DNA from: Stereum hirsutum FP-91666 SS1
Taxonomy: Eukaryota; Basidiomycota; Agaricomycetes; Russulales; Stereaceae
Reading direction: 5' to 3'
Length of the DNA: 64,000 nt
Assembly: GCF_000264905.1 (NCBI RefSeq)
Contig: NW_006763136.1
Span: forward strand, 2,137,550 to 2,201,549
Positions 10,523-22,029 of the stretch are shown here, in pieces (positions within the stretch are counted from its first letter, which is position 1; every line of letters starts with the position of its first letter). The notes beneath the pieces were generated by a model that was given only the letters and a program-made list of their open reading frames with translations, did not search any database and was not told where the DNA came from. The translations under genes were made by a program, and so were the position numbers.

Positions 10523-12346
10523 TCATGCATTCACCACAACAGTTGGCGGTTGCTCGTGGACCATCATCTGAGCCTCGGACTCGGTAGGCTGACTCAAGGT
10601 TGTCTGCGCGTTTGGAATGGGACGTCCTTTCACGAGTTCCCTAAAGTCTGTGACTCGGTCGAGGTCTTCTTCCCTATAGAAAATAATATGAGTCGTTAAG
10701 CATAGGTCAATATGTGGTTGCAGGAATATGAATGCGAGACGTACTTGATGAGACCTCTTTCGAGCTGAGACTGTGTCATCTCTCGCAGATAGGGCATCAT
10801 GCGGTCGCGATAGACATCGTCGAGTTTGTGCTGTGATTTTCCGAGGTGTTAGCATGATACGTGGGAAGTCACAGCGGAGAATTCGGAATTGTGGACATGT
10901 AATGGCACGATCGATACGAGGATAGAGTGAGGCAATGAACTTCACATACGTGCATAAGGTCCTTGTCAGCTTCAAGATGGATCTTCGCGAGGAGGGAGGG
11001 AACAAGGGGACTGTCTGCAAGATCCTCGAGTCGCTTCATCATCACATGTCTGTTCATCAGAAAGTAGCGTGGATGATGGAAAATGTCAGCAGACGAAGAG
11101 GTTCAAGGGTCGACCGTGTTACTTACACGCCGAATGCAATGCCTTTAGAGCGAGGAAGTTTTCGGAAAGTTTGATGGTCCATCCGAAGCCAGATGTCCTT
11201 CGGCTGGAGGCCGTCTGGAAGTGCGTTGGTGGTGACCATATTATCTGTATGGTACGGTGTTTTGAGTGGGGATAAATGCAAATATGATGCAGAAAATCTT
11301 ACGCCAGAATAGATTTCGGTCATCGACCATGGTCCAGCTAGTACGCTCGAAAGACTCGTGCGGTCCAAACCGTTTCAGAGTACGCTCAACGCTCTTTAGG
11401 ATCTTCTCGTTGAAGTGGGGTACTCCACGATGTATCTGGACCGTATATTGAACAAACCGACGCGATGACAAAAATCTAGGGACACACTGACCACCTCGAG
11501 CGGTTGACCGATGTAGTTGGAGAGAAGATAGAATCCTGTGACAGAATTTTGAGCGAATTATTCACGGAGTTATTAAAATGATCTGAACGCATACCTGGGA
11601 AGGCAACGAGACCACCAGAGAAATATATATGGCCATCGGGGCCCTCTCGACCCATCAAGAAATCATCTTGGACGAGTCTTGATACGATGAGAAGGGCATC
11701 CACCCCAGACTTGCCCGTAATATCTGGGATCTTCTCGTTCGTGACCTTGTTCCATATGCCATTCGGGGAGAGACTCTCAAAGAGTGTCGGGTAACGCTTA
11801 GGTAGATAGTCAACTAGAAGCTCGAGAATTTCCGCGCATGCGTCGTCGTTTTCCGGGAGCGAGTCGACCACGACCTTTCCTGCAGGGCCACGAAGCGTAA
11901 CGAATCAGCTATGTAATGACCGTATGTGACGTAATAGTACGGACCCTGCTCTTTGATGACACGCTGTTTCTCCTCGATGTACCAAGGTAAGTCCTTGTCA
12001 ATTTCTATCCAGTCGTTGATGTTCATGGGCTGATGGGCCATAGTCTGTACACAGCAGCCTTTGATTACTCCTGCGACATATCTGACCAAAGTGTGTCCAA
12101 ACGCACCTGAAAATAGGGAAAGCGTAATGTCTTGTTGACGTAGATGTGGTTCCGTGTGTGGGCAGTCGCGAGATCGAAGTCGTACAGAGGATCAGGATCC
12201 GGATGCTCCAGGGGCTTCTTCGTCTCTTTTGGCTCGTCCGTAGTTTCCACGCGAGGGGCACGAGACGCCCATCGTCGAGAGACAGCAAAACCAGCTCCAA
12301 GCAAGCAAGCAGCTCCAAGGGCGAGCTCAGGTGTAGAGAAGGTCAT
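10523..12346 (-). CDS. HODM/HRQ (DUF3445) family protein, copy 2
   Basis: Diverged tandem paralogue of the gene at 7400-9374, with the same architecture. An N-terminal hydrophobic segment (LALGAACLLGAGFAVSRRW) is followed by a proline/charged linker and the catalytic-type domain. Recognisable blocks are LRFPYFQ, the acidic NINDWIEIDKDLPWYIEEK, LVDYLPKRYPTLF, SRLVQDDFLMGREGPDG, the GGLVAFPGFYLLSNYIGQPL region (core hydrophobics around 11600-11500), and WLRMDHQTFRKLPRSKGIAF. The last corresponds to MERQSLRRLPKTGAVVF in copy 1. About nine exons; I did not resolve every boundary. The C-terminus ends in a glutamine/valine-rich tail. Reaction and substrate are not known for the fungal members. The neighbouring Rieske gene and transporter suggest a shared catabolic task, by inference only. 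Confidence 0.8.
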
Positions 12347-13709
12347 GGTTGAAGATCGGAGGGGTGAAGGATCAAGATCGGCATTCAATATATGTAGGTG
12401 CGCGAAGGAGACAAACAAGGCAACATGGCTTCGCTACCAATCTTATAGATAAGAAAGGCGAGAAGCATAGAATTTCCCGCCGGCGAACGAAATCCTACAC
12501 TGGTATTGACTTGGCGTATTACCGAGTCCTTGCTGGCACCAAGATCATATTTGTGCCATGCGAAGGAGAGCCAGCGTATTTTGTTTGTCAAATGGACAAG
12601 AAGATAGAGGAAAGGTATGTATTCGATTGGAGAAGAGGGAAACACTAGCAGATGTGGCAGAAAGCCCCATATGGTGTACAACACCGTAGAGGGACTCGGA
12701 CGCCCGATACGTAATTTCCTTTATTACCTAATTGACATTTTGAACTCCGCGAGCATCCACGATCATTGTGGCCTCCCTCTGCGTCCTGTCAGCTCGGTAT
12801 CTGCATTTTTCTATGATAACAGCCGTACTCCTTCTTATTCAGCTGCACTTGTGTGCCGTTCTCTATCTCACGCGACAGGGCTATCTGCTGTCCTCCCGTA
12901 CCCTCCCGCACGCATGCCATGCTCATAGCCCCACATTGGATGCTCACCCACCCTTTCTCCTTCGCCTCCGTAATCGAGGTCATCTGTCGGAAGATTACGG
13001 AAAATTCTCTCACATGAGAAGGACATGGGGTGGTTCTTCTGACCAGAGCCAGGCGTTCATCACACAAGAGGGCCCCAAAGGAGAGCTTTGCCCGGGCGTT
13101 TGACTATTAAGGGTGGACCATCACTGGGTCATACAACTCTAAACAGACCTCAGAATACCCATAATGCGTAAGTCTCCACAGAGTATAATCACGCATCATC
13201 AGGGGCGGTCGCTATTGTACTCTGTCGCGTTGGGTGTCTCAATTATCTTGCCTGCGAAGCTCCATTTTCACACCCGTACCTCGCCGCAACCACATTCCTC
13301 GAATGTCTACATAGATCACCGTATCCCGGGATCACTCGCTTGTGTTAGGATAGGGGCAAAAAAGAGCCTGGAGTTCTCCTTTATCTCAAGTTTTCTCTTA
13401 TATCCCCGCATTCTGATTTGCCATATGTCAGGGGCCGTCGGCCAATGCCTCTGGGGCCTTTACCGTTCGTGTTTGGAGCAACGGACGTCCGCGCTTGTGC
13501 TTTGACAATTCTGCGCAACTATCTCCTGGACCACGAACTCTGCCCGGTGGCGATCGACCTCGATAAGAAGGTCGAGCTAGCGCTCTACATTCTCTGGCTT
13601 TCTTGAACAGCGTGTATATAACGTGTCCTCCTGGTGCTCTCCCTTATACCTCTTCGCTACCTCTCGCCTTGTTACCCCAAGTCTTCTTCTCATCCTCCGT
13701 TGAGCCATC
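12347..13709. other. Divergent intergenic region
   Basis: About 1.4 kb between the minus-strand HODM-like copy 2 and the plus-strand Rieske gene, so it holds both promoters. No coding region is supported. Confidence 0.5.
13615..13621 (+). promoter_or_regulatory. TATA box of the Rieske gene
   Basis: TATATAA, about 90 bases upstream of the ATG at 13710 and followed by a pyrimidine-rich stretch typical of strong fungal promoters. Confidence 0.5.
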
Positions 13710-15755
13710 ATGCCCGTCTCCGTCGAAACCCAAAGTATGAATGTATCCCATTATCCGAGTCTCCCGATCCGCTAACAGTGTTTTATGTCTTCAGACGAGA
13801 ACGTCAACCTCCCATCTTCTTGGTATCGCTCCGACGCTATCTATCAGCTCGAGCGCCGCGCCATTTTCTCCAAGAAGTGGCTTTTCTTATGTCACACCAA
13901 CGTGCGCTCTTCCCTATCTTTCTGCGCGTCCAATTTTCATCTGCACCTGCGTTATGGCTCACATCATTTACCTTGGGTATCTGCATCGCTTAGCGATTCA
14001 CGAAGACGGGCGAGTATATTAAGTTCGCCTTTGCCGGGTACAACATCTTCGCGATCAAAGACCGCGAAGGACAAATTAACGCCTTCCACAACGTTTGTCG
14101 CCACCGTGCGTTCCCCGTCGTGGGAACAAACGCAAAGCGTATCAAGGAGGTCAGTACTTGCGGCGTCCTCTCAGCGTATGTGACATTCTGACATGACTTC
14201 GTATGATCTCTCCATTCCAGAACCTGCCCGATCCGCTGACCGAGTCTGGTCAAGTGGCCGTCTTGCATTGCAAGTTCCATGGCTGGAGGCAAGCCTACTT
14301 CCAGAGCGTCTTGACCAGCTGATCTAACTCCGCTACTTGTGTCTTAGCTACACCATGAAGGGTGACCTTGCCAAAGCACCCGGATTTGACGAAGTCGAGA
14401 ACTTTGACCCTAAGAAGAACAGTCTCTTCGGCATCAGGACACACATCGACCAACTCGGATACCTCTACGTCAACCTGGACACGTAGGTTTTCGGTCTTGA
14501 ATCTCCGGAGGGTGTCGATAGCCTACTTACAGCCTTGGTCAGGTCCGAGGACTACATCAAATGGGAAGAGCAATTTGGCGACGTCGATAGCCAGCCTCGA
14601 GTTCAAGGTTTCGACACGAGCAAGTACAAGTATGCCTTCAGCTGGTCATTCGAGAACTGTGGGTGAACCATTTTACTCCAAACTCGGTCACGGAAACTTA
14701 CTAGACCACTGACAGGCCAATACAACTGGAAGACTCTGGTCGACAACGTGCGTTATCGTGACCCACCTCGTCGCATCCCGCCCATTGATCGTTCATCTTG
14801 CCTTGCTCATAGTACAACGAATGCTATCACTGCAAAGTTGCGCATCCAGGAATTGCCAGCGTTCGTATATTTTCTTACATCGCTTTGTCGCACGTCACAT
14901 GGGATCGTACTTATCTACCCATATGACTACAGACGGTAGACCTGAAGACATACTACGTTCAAGGGCAGAAAGGCTACGTCGCACACTTTTCGCCACCAAA
15001 GCCTGAGAACAAAGAAAAGGAGGTAGACGGATCCATCGTTGCTACCTTCCTATTCCCTTTTGCCTCGTACGTTTCCTCGGATGACCCATCATCACCAGGA
15101 CAATATTCTGACAGTACTCTATTTATTCCTCGCTTCATTAGCATCACCCTCATGCCCGCTTATGCCTACACCATGCGAGTGGTTCCAATCGACGCTCACA
15201 GAACCGAGGTACGCATAACTGCTCTAATTTTGGATCGTGGACATTAATTCATAGATGATTGTATGCAGATGCAATATGATGTCTACCGTCCAGAAGGTGC
15301 TTCTGACGAGGATTTCGACTCCACCCACCAGTTCTTCCTCCAGGTCGAAGAGGAAGACAAATTCCTCTGCGTAAGTTCAGCGATCTATACCTCCATTCAG
15401 AATTTTCAGTGGCTCTAACGCGTTCACATACTCGCAATAGACAAACGCCCAAAAGAACATGGAAGCCGGTATCTACCAGACTGGTTCTCTACACACAGTT
15501 CGTCGCTGTTCCCAATCATGATGACAAGGTAGTCTTGGCTAACTCCATACTCCCGCGATGCAGAGACAAGAACACGGTGTCCTCCACTTCCAAAGCCTCG
15601 TCAAGGAGTCCCTCATGTCTCACCGCGCCGCTGAAGAAGCCGCAGGCCGCGAGATCTTCCCCGCGCTCCCTGATGGTGGCAGACAGAGCAAGGAGGACGC
15701 TTTCTGCAAAAAGCTCGAGTCGACGTGTGGCACCCCCAAGATGATGGAGTGGTGA
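13710..15755 (+). CDS. Rieske non-heme iron oxygenase, choline-monooxygenase-like
   Basis: Ring-hydroxylating-type alpha-subunit oxygenase. Relatives hydroxylate or demethylate quaternary amines (choline monooxygenase, carnitine and betaine demethylases). The Rieske cluster is complete: CRHRAF (C-x-H) and, after the fourth exon, CKFHGWS (C-x2-H). The mononuclear iron site follows in [19 protein letters not shown] with two histidines. Multi-exon gene: early exons 13710-13734, 13795-13901, 13994-14149, 14221-14288 and from 14348 onward keep frame. The donor after 14288 is GC (AG|GCAAGC) rather than GT, and only that join rebuilds the HGWSYTMKG motif. The final exon follows a GATGCAG acceptor near 15560 and ends at 15755 in MMEW. 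No mitochondrial presequence is obvious. A reductase partner is not in the window. The substrate is inferred from family only. Confidence 0.88.
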
Positions 15756-16064
15756 ACCTATTTGGGGTGAGGTAGTTTTATCGGTGGTGGTGGTGGTGGG
15801 CGTCTGTACGATAGGAGCGGTGATGTGTGGCAGTTCGAGTGCATGTATGGTCGATGAAGTTTGTGTATTACCGGTGATGGATGTTGTATGTTCCGTAGGT
15901 GTAGTGGATGGATCCCATATCCGGTTGACGAGGAATATGAATACCCTGTTGGCTATCATGGTTCAAAAGTTCGCCGAAGGCACAAATCCTGAGAAGAGCC
16001 ATCAATCGTAAAAGCGAATATCTACGAATGTATAGTCTAAATGTACGATATGCAACTTTCGCCT

Positions 16065-18636
16065 TTACTTCTTCACCAAAGGCTTCTCCTTCACGAATAA
16101 CGAGGACAAAAATGCACAAACTGCCAACGCAACCGTAAACCAGAAACAGGCCTGCAGCGCTTCTTCGTACGAGCTGCGCACGATAAACCGTGTAGAGGGG
16201 TCGAGCTGGTCGACGTAGTCGAGGGACTCACGGACGCGGTTGACAATCTGATGTATCCGAGTGACGACAATTGCAAGTCGATTTCGGAGGTGAGTAAGAA
16301 CGCGAAAGTATTTCAAGAGGAAGCGGGGTGGCACAAACCTCGTCGATATCGATATTCTGACCCTCGAGTTGGGCAACCAGATATTTTCGGAGAGAGTTCT
16401 GGAAGATGGTGCTGCCAACCGAAAGTCCAATGACTGAACCGAGTGAGCGGAAGAGGTAGGATACTAAATCCAAATCAAACGATAATCCCAAAATGTATCA
16501 GGGTTTCCGTGTGGCAACGATTTCTGAGGGGGGGGGGGGGATGACAGACCTGCGGTGGCGATGGCTTGGTCTTTTGCGCCTGCGTTGGCAATGAGAGCGA
16601 TGAGGGTCGTTGTAATGCCCGAGCCTTTGTCATAGAGGTGATTAAATATCGAAAATGAAGATTGCACGCGTTCCGACATACCGTTTCCAAGACTCATGAT
16701 TATGAGGCCTAGCCGATGTTTGTTAGTAGCGATTAGGAGGTAGTAGACGAAGACTTGTAGGCCACAAGCGAAGATTGCAGACTCACCGATCTCCAGTCCC
16801 AGGAATGATTGTGAGATCGCACCAGTCATGAGCGCTGTGAGAACAGTCCCTGCCATCATCATGAAATACGACACGGCGGTCAAGACATAATATCTCCCTA
16901 GAAGTAGACCGTAATCTTAGTTCACTATATCGCGGGTAGGTGACAAGTGCAAACAGGCTTGCCAGTATGCTGCATGATGAGTCCTCCAATCAGACTTCCC
17001 GCCACACCGCCAACAATGCCAGGAATGAGCGCCATCCCAGCCTTCGCCGCACTTTTATGCTCCACCGCCTGTACATACATCGCCACATGGAAAATGAGGG
17101 CCATACTACTCGCAATACAGAAAAAGTTGCACAAGTAGCTAGCCAACAAGGCCGTATTCGCCACGATCCTCTTTGGCGCGAAAGGCTCAGAGGCGAGCTT
17201 GAACTCTATGACGGCAAAGATGACAAGGAGGACGGCGAAAGAGGTTAGGGAGATAATGGCGGTGCGATCTGTCCAGGAAACGTTCCCGCCGTGATCGAGG
17301 CCGACGAGGAGGGAAGTGATACAGAGGACGAGAGCGAGAGCACCGCTGAAGTCAACGCGTTTCAGTTTATCGAGCCAGTGCGAGTCATCACGGGAGGGTA
17401 GCTTGAGAGCGAGGGAGACGGAGATGATGGCTAGAACTGTGATGGGAACTTGAAGTAGGAATGCCCTACAGAACCATGAGTGTTAACGCGAGGAAAGCAT
17501 CCGTCGACACTACTTACCATCTCCAGCCTATTGTGTCCGCCAAAATTCCACCGATTGGCGCTCCAGTCGCGCTTCCGGTTGCGAAACAGATGTTCAAGAG
17601 ACCTGAAGGATTGTTCAACAGAGCTACAAACAATGGAACAAAATCTCACGGGTTACCTTGCCATGTCCCTCTCGAGCGAAGGGGTATGATGTCGCTCAAA
17701 ACTATGGAGACAATTCTACAAAGCCTGATGAGCTGGTGTTAAAGAGATTGAAGAGTGTCGAAGTAACTGACGTCGTCATACCTCCTCCCCCAATACCAGC
17801 ACTAGATGCCATAGAGTCTCGTTTGTAAGTTTCGCGCAAATTTGAACAAGACATGTGCACTCACAATGCTCGCGCCAGAATCAACTCCTCCATGTTCCTA
17901 GCGAGGCCACACCATAGCGCTCCGAGGGCGAATATGACATAGGAGAAGAGCAGGCACTGTTTCCGTCCGAATATGTCGCTCATTTTCCTGCGTGACAAGG
18001 CTAGGTAAGTTTAGTCCAGGTGTGGCGTATGAAAGACTGACCCATATAACGGCCTGGTAGATGTGTTGTCGCTGTGAGCACACATGGTCTCCATGAAGTC
18101 TTACAATGTAACACGAACTGAAAGCTGGCCAGAGTAAGCATGTAACCCGTGGCTATCCAGCTCGTGTTTTGCAGTTGATTCAGTTCGCTGCCTATGGAGG
18201 CATAGGACGACGCGACGATTGTGGCGTCTGTGGCAGCGAGGAAGGTACCGATGAGCATAGGCATGATCTACGTGAATAGGCGAGTCAGCATCGAGATGCA
18301 ATGGCAGTAGGGTCAATTGAAGGCCCCAGCAACCGGAGCAGGCATCATGCAAAGGCAGAACAGCATCTCGACGGCGTTCTCAGCATCGATAGAGTCCGAA
18401 ACGGCCAGAACTCCATGGAGAGCCCTTCAAAGGAGTAGAGATGACATGCTCACCGTAAGAGCCAGCGTTTTGAAACTCTTGTCCTCCTGAACTGGCACTC
18501 CGATGCTATTCCCATCCTCTACGCTGGAGGTCGAAGGCTCTGCGGCAACATTCTCGTTGGTAGTATTATACCCAGTATGTTTCGAAACGTCTTCCCCGTT
18601 CACAGAAGATAGTAAAGGGGCGGTCTCGTCTGACAT
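16065..18636 (-). CDS. MFS transporter, DHA2 / vacuolar basic amino acid transporter-like
   Basis: Multi-pass proton-coupled transporter of the 14-helix DHA2 branch. The start at 18636 gives a hydrophilic Ser/Thr-rich N-terminus beginning MSDETAPLLSS, common in fungal vacuolar members. Helices follow: PMLIGTFLAATDATIVASSY with the D-x-T-I signature, then MSDIFGRK (motif A loop), GSATGAPIGG (motif C-like), FSGALALVLCITSLLVGL, MALIPGIVGGVAGSLIGG and LFRSLGSVIGLSVGSTIF. The protein ends with a helix and a lysine-rich tail (FVKEKPLVKK). At least ten introns. One intron (about 16550-16463) contains a run of 13 consecutive C on the coding strand. Substrates of close relatives range from basic amino acids to drugs. 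Its position beside the Rieske and HODM-like genes would fit substrate uptake or efflux, by inference. Confidence 0.88.
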
Positions 18637-19266
18637 CCTGTTCCAGTAGTGGTCGAACGCGTCGTGCTGGACAGATATAGAAACGAGACGTGGGTGGATC
18701 GAAGGAGACTCAAATGCCGAGCAATAGTTTGCGGATAGCACGACATATGTAAGCTCGAGGCCGCCATGACTATGATAGGCTGGGATGGGAGAGCAAGTGA
18801 GGTGGCGTATAGGCACAACCCACGCTGTCGAGTTGAAGATAGCAGACCCGACCCGAGCCTGCCGGCGGCATTATTCGCCGATTCGACGGAAGTTGAGGCA
18901 AATCTTGCCCATTGGCACAAACAATGCTGGCGAACAATGGGCTGGTCTGGATTGATATTATCGAGGCGTACGGATTGTCTGAATATTTATATGGGTCATA
19001 AGAAATAAGCCTATCTCGGACTGGCCGTTTCCTAATAGCACACAAGAAACAAAGTATCATCTCATAACTCCAATCGCACACCGTGATATCTGATCACGGA
19101 TGCTGCGAAAAACTAGTATGTATGATGAGCAGAGGACGGCCTCCGAGTGCGTAAGCTCTGGATAAAACGGCAAGCTAAGTCTTACGGCAGATAGGTGAGG
19201 CCCTATTCTCATAGTTGCCACGGAAATTAAAGCATTCAAATGACAAGTAATAAGATAGACTCAATA
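18637..19266. other. Intergenic, promoter of MFS gene
   Basis: About 0.6 kb between the transporter start and the 3' end of the next minus-strand gene. No feature recognised. Confidence 0.5.
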
Positions 19267-20406
19267 TCAAGCCGACGCTGGTGCGCCGGATTGTGCACGC
19301 AGGGTAGCATGTCCCTCATCGCCCCACTTATTCGCCTCCCTAAACTCCCTCAACCACGCTGAACTCCACCCAGCCTTAACCACCCCAATCTCCACCTTCT
19401 TCAACGTCCACCTCAACCACGAAATCTCCTTCTCCGAATACCTCTTCCCCTTCAGCTTCTCCGCCGTCTTGTACTTCGTCAGCGCCCTCTGCAACGAGGG
19501 CAGCAGCGCCTGACCGACCAAACGCGCGTCGTCCCGCACATCTTTGCGTTTCTCCGTGCGCGACGCTTCGCGGAGACAGGCGGCGGTGAGCATGGCGCAG
19601 GAGACAGGGTCGCTGGAGAGACCGCGGAGGTTGAAGACGTCGTACAGGGCGGCGAGGGTGATGGAGTCGGAGAGGTCGTGTTGGAGGTGGAGGCCGTGGA
19701 GGAGGTGACGGCCTGAGGTGCGGTCGAGGTCGAGGCCGTAGGTGGCATGGTTGGAGAAGACGTCGAGCGCGAACTTAGTGCAGCCGAGTTGTTTGCATTT
19801 CACTGGATCGTCGACATGAAGCTATCATGGACGAAGAAAGGATGGATGAAGGAGCATATGAGACGCACGGACGAAGAGGTCAACTACTCTCGGCTTTATT
19901 TCACGGCCTGCATCCTTCCACGGCATGAACTGCTTCGCCACCTTTTCGAGATCCTCCTGGCTCCTCGCGTTCCCGAGCAAATGCAGCCAGATAGAATCAG
20001 CGACTTGCTTCCCATCGCGTACGGCAGGCCTTTTTCCATTGTGTTCCGACAGGAACTTGAGGTGTTCCGCGAATTTCGCGGCGTAGTCTGTTGTTTGGGA
20101 TGACTTGGTGCGCGCATTGCTGCTGGTGCTTGCAGTTTCCTCTGCGGTGGAGCCTAGAGGAATGAGCTCCTCTGAGTCTTCGAAAGCGAAGAGATCATCA
20201 GCATCGGCTTCTATTGCTGCCTTTTTGGCCTTGGACCTGTGCACTGTAAGACTGTCAGTGAGTGAGTTACTATCCTCGGAGGATGGGGTAGACGCGCCTG
20301 TAGGTGTGGCATGGATGAACCGCGTCGGTCGGTGCAAAGAAGATGAGATACGCGCTCTGGAAGACGAGGCGCAAAGTGTTCGCGCACAGACACGGGCAGA
20401 CTGCAT
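19267..20406 (-). CDS. Predicted mitochondrial protein of unknown function
   Basis: Two exons (20406-19869 and 19802-19267) sum to 1074 bases, 357 residues. The join is donor C|GTGCGT to acceptor GATCCAG|TG. The N-terminus (MQSARVCARTLCASSSRARI, then SSSLHRPTRFIHATPTG) is rich in Arg, Ser and Ala without acidic residues, typical of a mitochondrial presequence. A Ser/Asp/Glu-rich low-complexity stretch follows. Then come mostly alpha-helical segments, reminiscent in length and spacing of helical repeats (for example SITLAALYDVFNLRGLSSDP). I do not recognise a named family. A mitochondrial translation or RNA-binding role is possible but unsupported. Confidence 0.75.
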
Positions 20407-20562
20407 CGCGCTTGGGAAAAGGACTCGGGCAGCGAGATTGTGAGCGGGTAAATATGGAGAAGAAACCGGAGGACCGGCTGAACGGCGGGTAGAGGCTCTT
20501 GCCAAACATGCACAAACAACATCTTTAACGCCTCCTCTGTCTATCACCAAGTTCATGCACAA

Positions 20563-21697
20563 TAGATGTTATCTGCAGCCTGAAAAGTAGAGTTTTGAGT
20601 TGCAAAGCGACGCAAGCGAACTGTAAAAGTGAGAATTTGAATTAAAATTTCATTTTGAAGGGGAATGTGCAGACCGGACGTGCAGCTCCCTTTGGCCTGC
20701 GTCTGGCACAAGGGGAGCTGACAAATATAATGAATAACCGGGACCTGGTTAGTTAGTTAGGCCCTCAGGCCTCTTAAAAAAATTTTGGACCCCACCCAGA
20801 AAATCACCAAACAATCGCCAAAATAATACATTGGGCTGGGAGCGATATAGGTATCATGTGCTGATGCTAATTGGATTATTATAGAACCATTTTGTGGGCA
20901 AAATGTTGATGACTGGGTCAAAACTAGAGTGAAATAATTAAGAGTTTCGCCGTTGGGCAGTCTTACGCAAACTTCAAAGCTCAGACTGGTAAATTGAGTG
21001 TGATTGAGCAGCCATGCATCATGGAAATACTGTACTTTTTCGACCGTAGGTTCGTGGGAAGATTACGTCAGACGTGACCTTCGCCAGACCACGGTTCGTT
21101 TGGTTGGGCCACGCGTGACGAACCAATGAAATTGTTGGCGGAAGGATCCAAAAATTGATTTTTGGGCGATTTTGGCGCAAATCGGTCACGATTTGCTGTT
21201 CGTGGGCCCGCGCATATGCGTGACCATCGGGGCAAATATGTTCGCCGGCGCACCCTCCGTGATGCGTGACGAACCTACGGTCGAAAAAGTACAGTATAGA
21301 AGCATAAGGTTTGGGATCAGAGGCTAGGGCAGCGGAAGATCAACGTCAACGGCGAACATAACCTAGCCTAATTCAAGTGCAGATTGAATGATAGACTGAT
21401 GATAAATCACTTATACTTCATTCCCCAAAAGAAATAAAGAGCGGAGATTCTTCTGATTGGATCAGAAATATTATTTAAATCATTTAAATATTAATTACAG
21501 TTAGTTAGTTCACCCCTCGCCTCCCTTTAAAAAAAATCGACTCCCGGTGTTTCATTCAGGATCTCAGCTCCCCTTGGTCTGGCACATACCGAGGGTTCGA
21601 AGCGAATTATGACTTAAAAATTGAAGTTTGCGAACTCTCAAGTAGCCGATTTGAAGCTCACAGAACCTCTTGGTTTTCAGGCTGCAGATAACATCTA
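20563..21697. mobile_element. Non-autonomous TIR element (about 1.1 kb)
   Basis: The ends are perfect 24-base inverted repeats (20563-20586 and 21674-21697; core CAGCCTGAAAA facing CAGATAACATC). The outermost bases are TA on both sides, which fits a TA target duplication. The interior is AT-rich and has no reading frame of note. It carries subterminal repeats: a GCTCCCYTTGG...CTGGCAC block occurs at about 20687 and again at about 21567 in the same orientation, and AGTTAGTTAG occurs near both ends. Another element is nested inside. It lies between the mitochondrial gene and the aldolase. Superfamily is uncertain. Confidence 0.7.
21028..21296. mobile_element. Nested MITE with perfect 28-base TIRs
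   Basis: 21028-21055 and 21269-21296 are exact inverted copies (the arm contains GTACTTTTTCGACCGTAGG). If the terminal TA of each arm is the target duplication, the element itself is 265 bases (21030-21294), as for Tc1/mariner-type MITEs. It has no coding capacity. It carries extra copies of a CGTGACGAACC-like motif inside. It is inserted within the larger element at 20563-21697. Confidence 0.8.
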
Positions 21698-21703
21698 ATA
21701 GAC

Positions 21704-21803
21704 CTTATATGTTTCAAGTTTACTTGGAACTCGTTGGCGGAAGATCTGTCCGATCCGCCAATGAGCTTTCGCAAAAAGTTCCAAGTTTTTACTAACATAT
21801 AAG
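21704..21803. repeat. Imperfect 100-base palindrome
   Basis: CTTATATGTT at the left edge mirrors AACATATAAG at the right. Inner parts CTTGGAACT and TTGGCGGA are mirrored by TCCGCCAA and AGTTCCAAG. It would fold as a long hairpin and may be a small MITE. It begins only a few bases beyond the end of the 1.1-kb TIR element. Confidence 0.6.
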
Positions 21804-22029
21804 CCCTAATCACTCTCTATGGTATTTCATACAAAGCTTGATCCAGATCTGACTATTAATTCCTCCTCATACGGAAAAAAATATATAGACATCGTAAACT
21901 AAATCAATGCATTCATTTCATGTTCGTACGCACAACGGCAGACAACACCCTCTCCTACAAAAATAATCGTACAACCATCTCTTCGTAGATCAACAGCGAG
22001 GAGCACTGCATATTATGCAGCTCGTTCAC

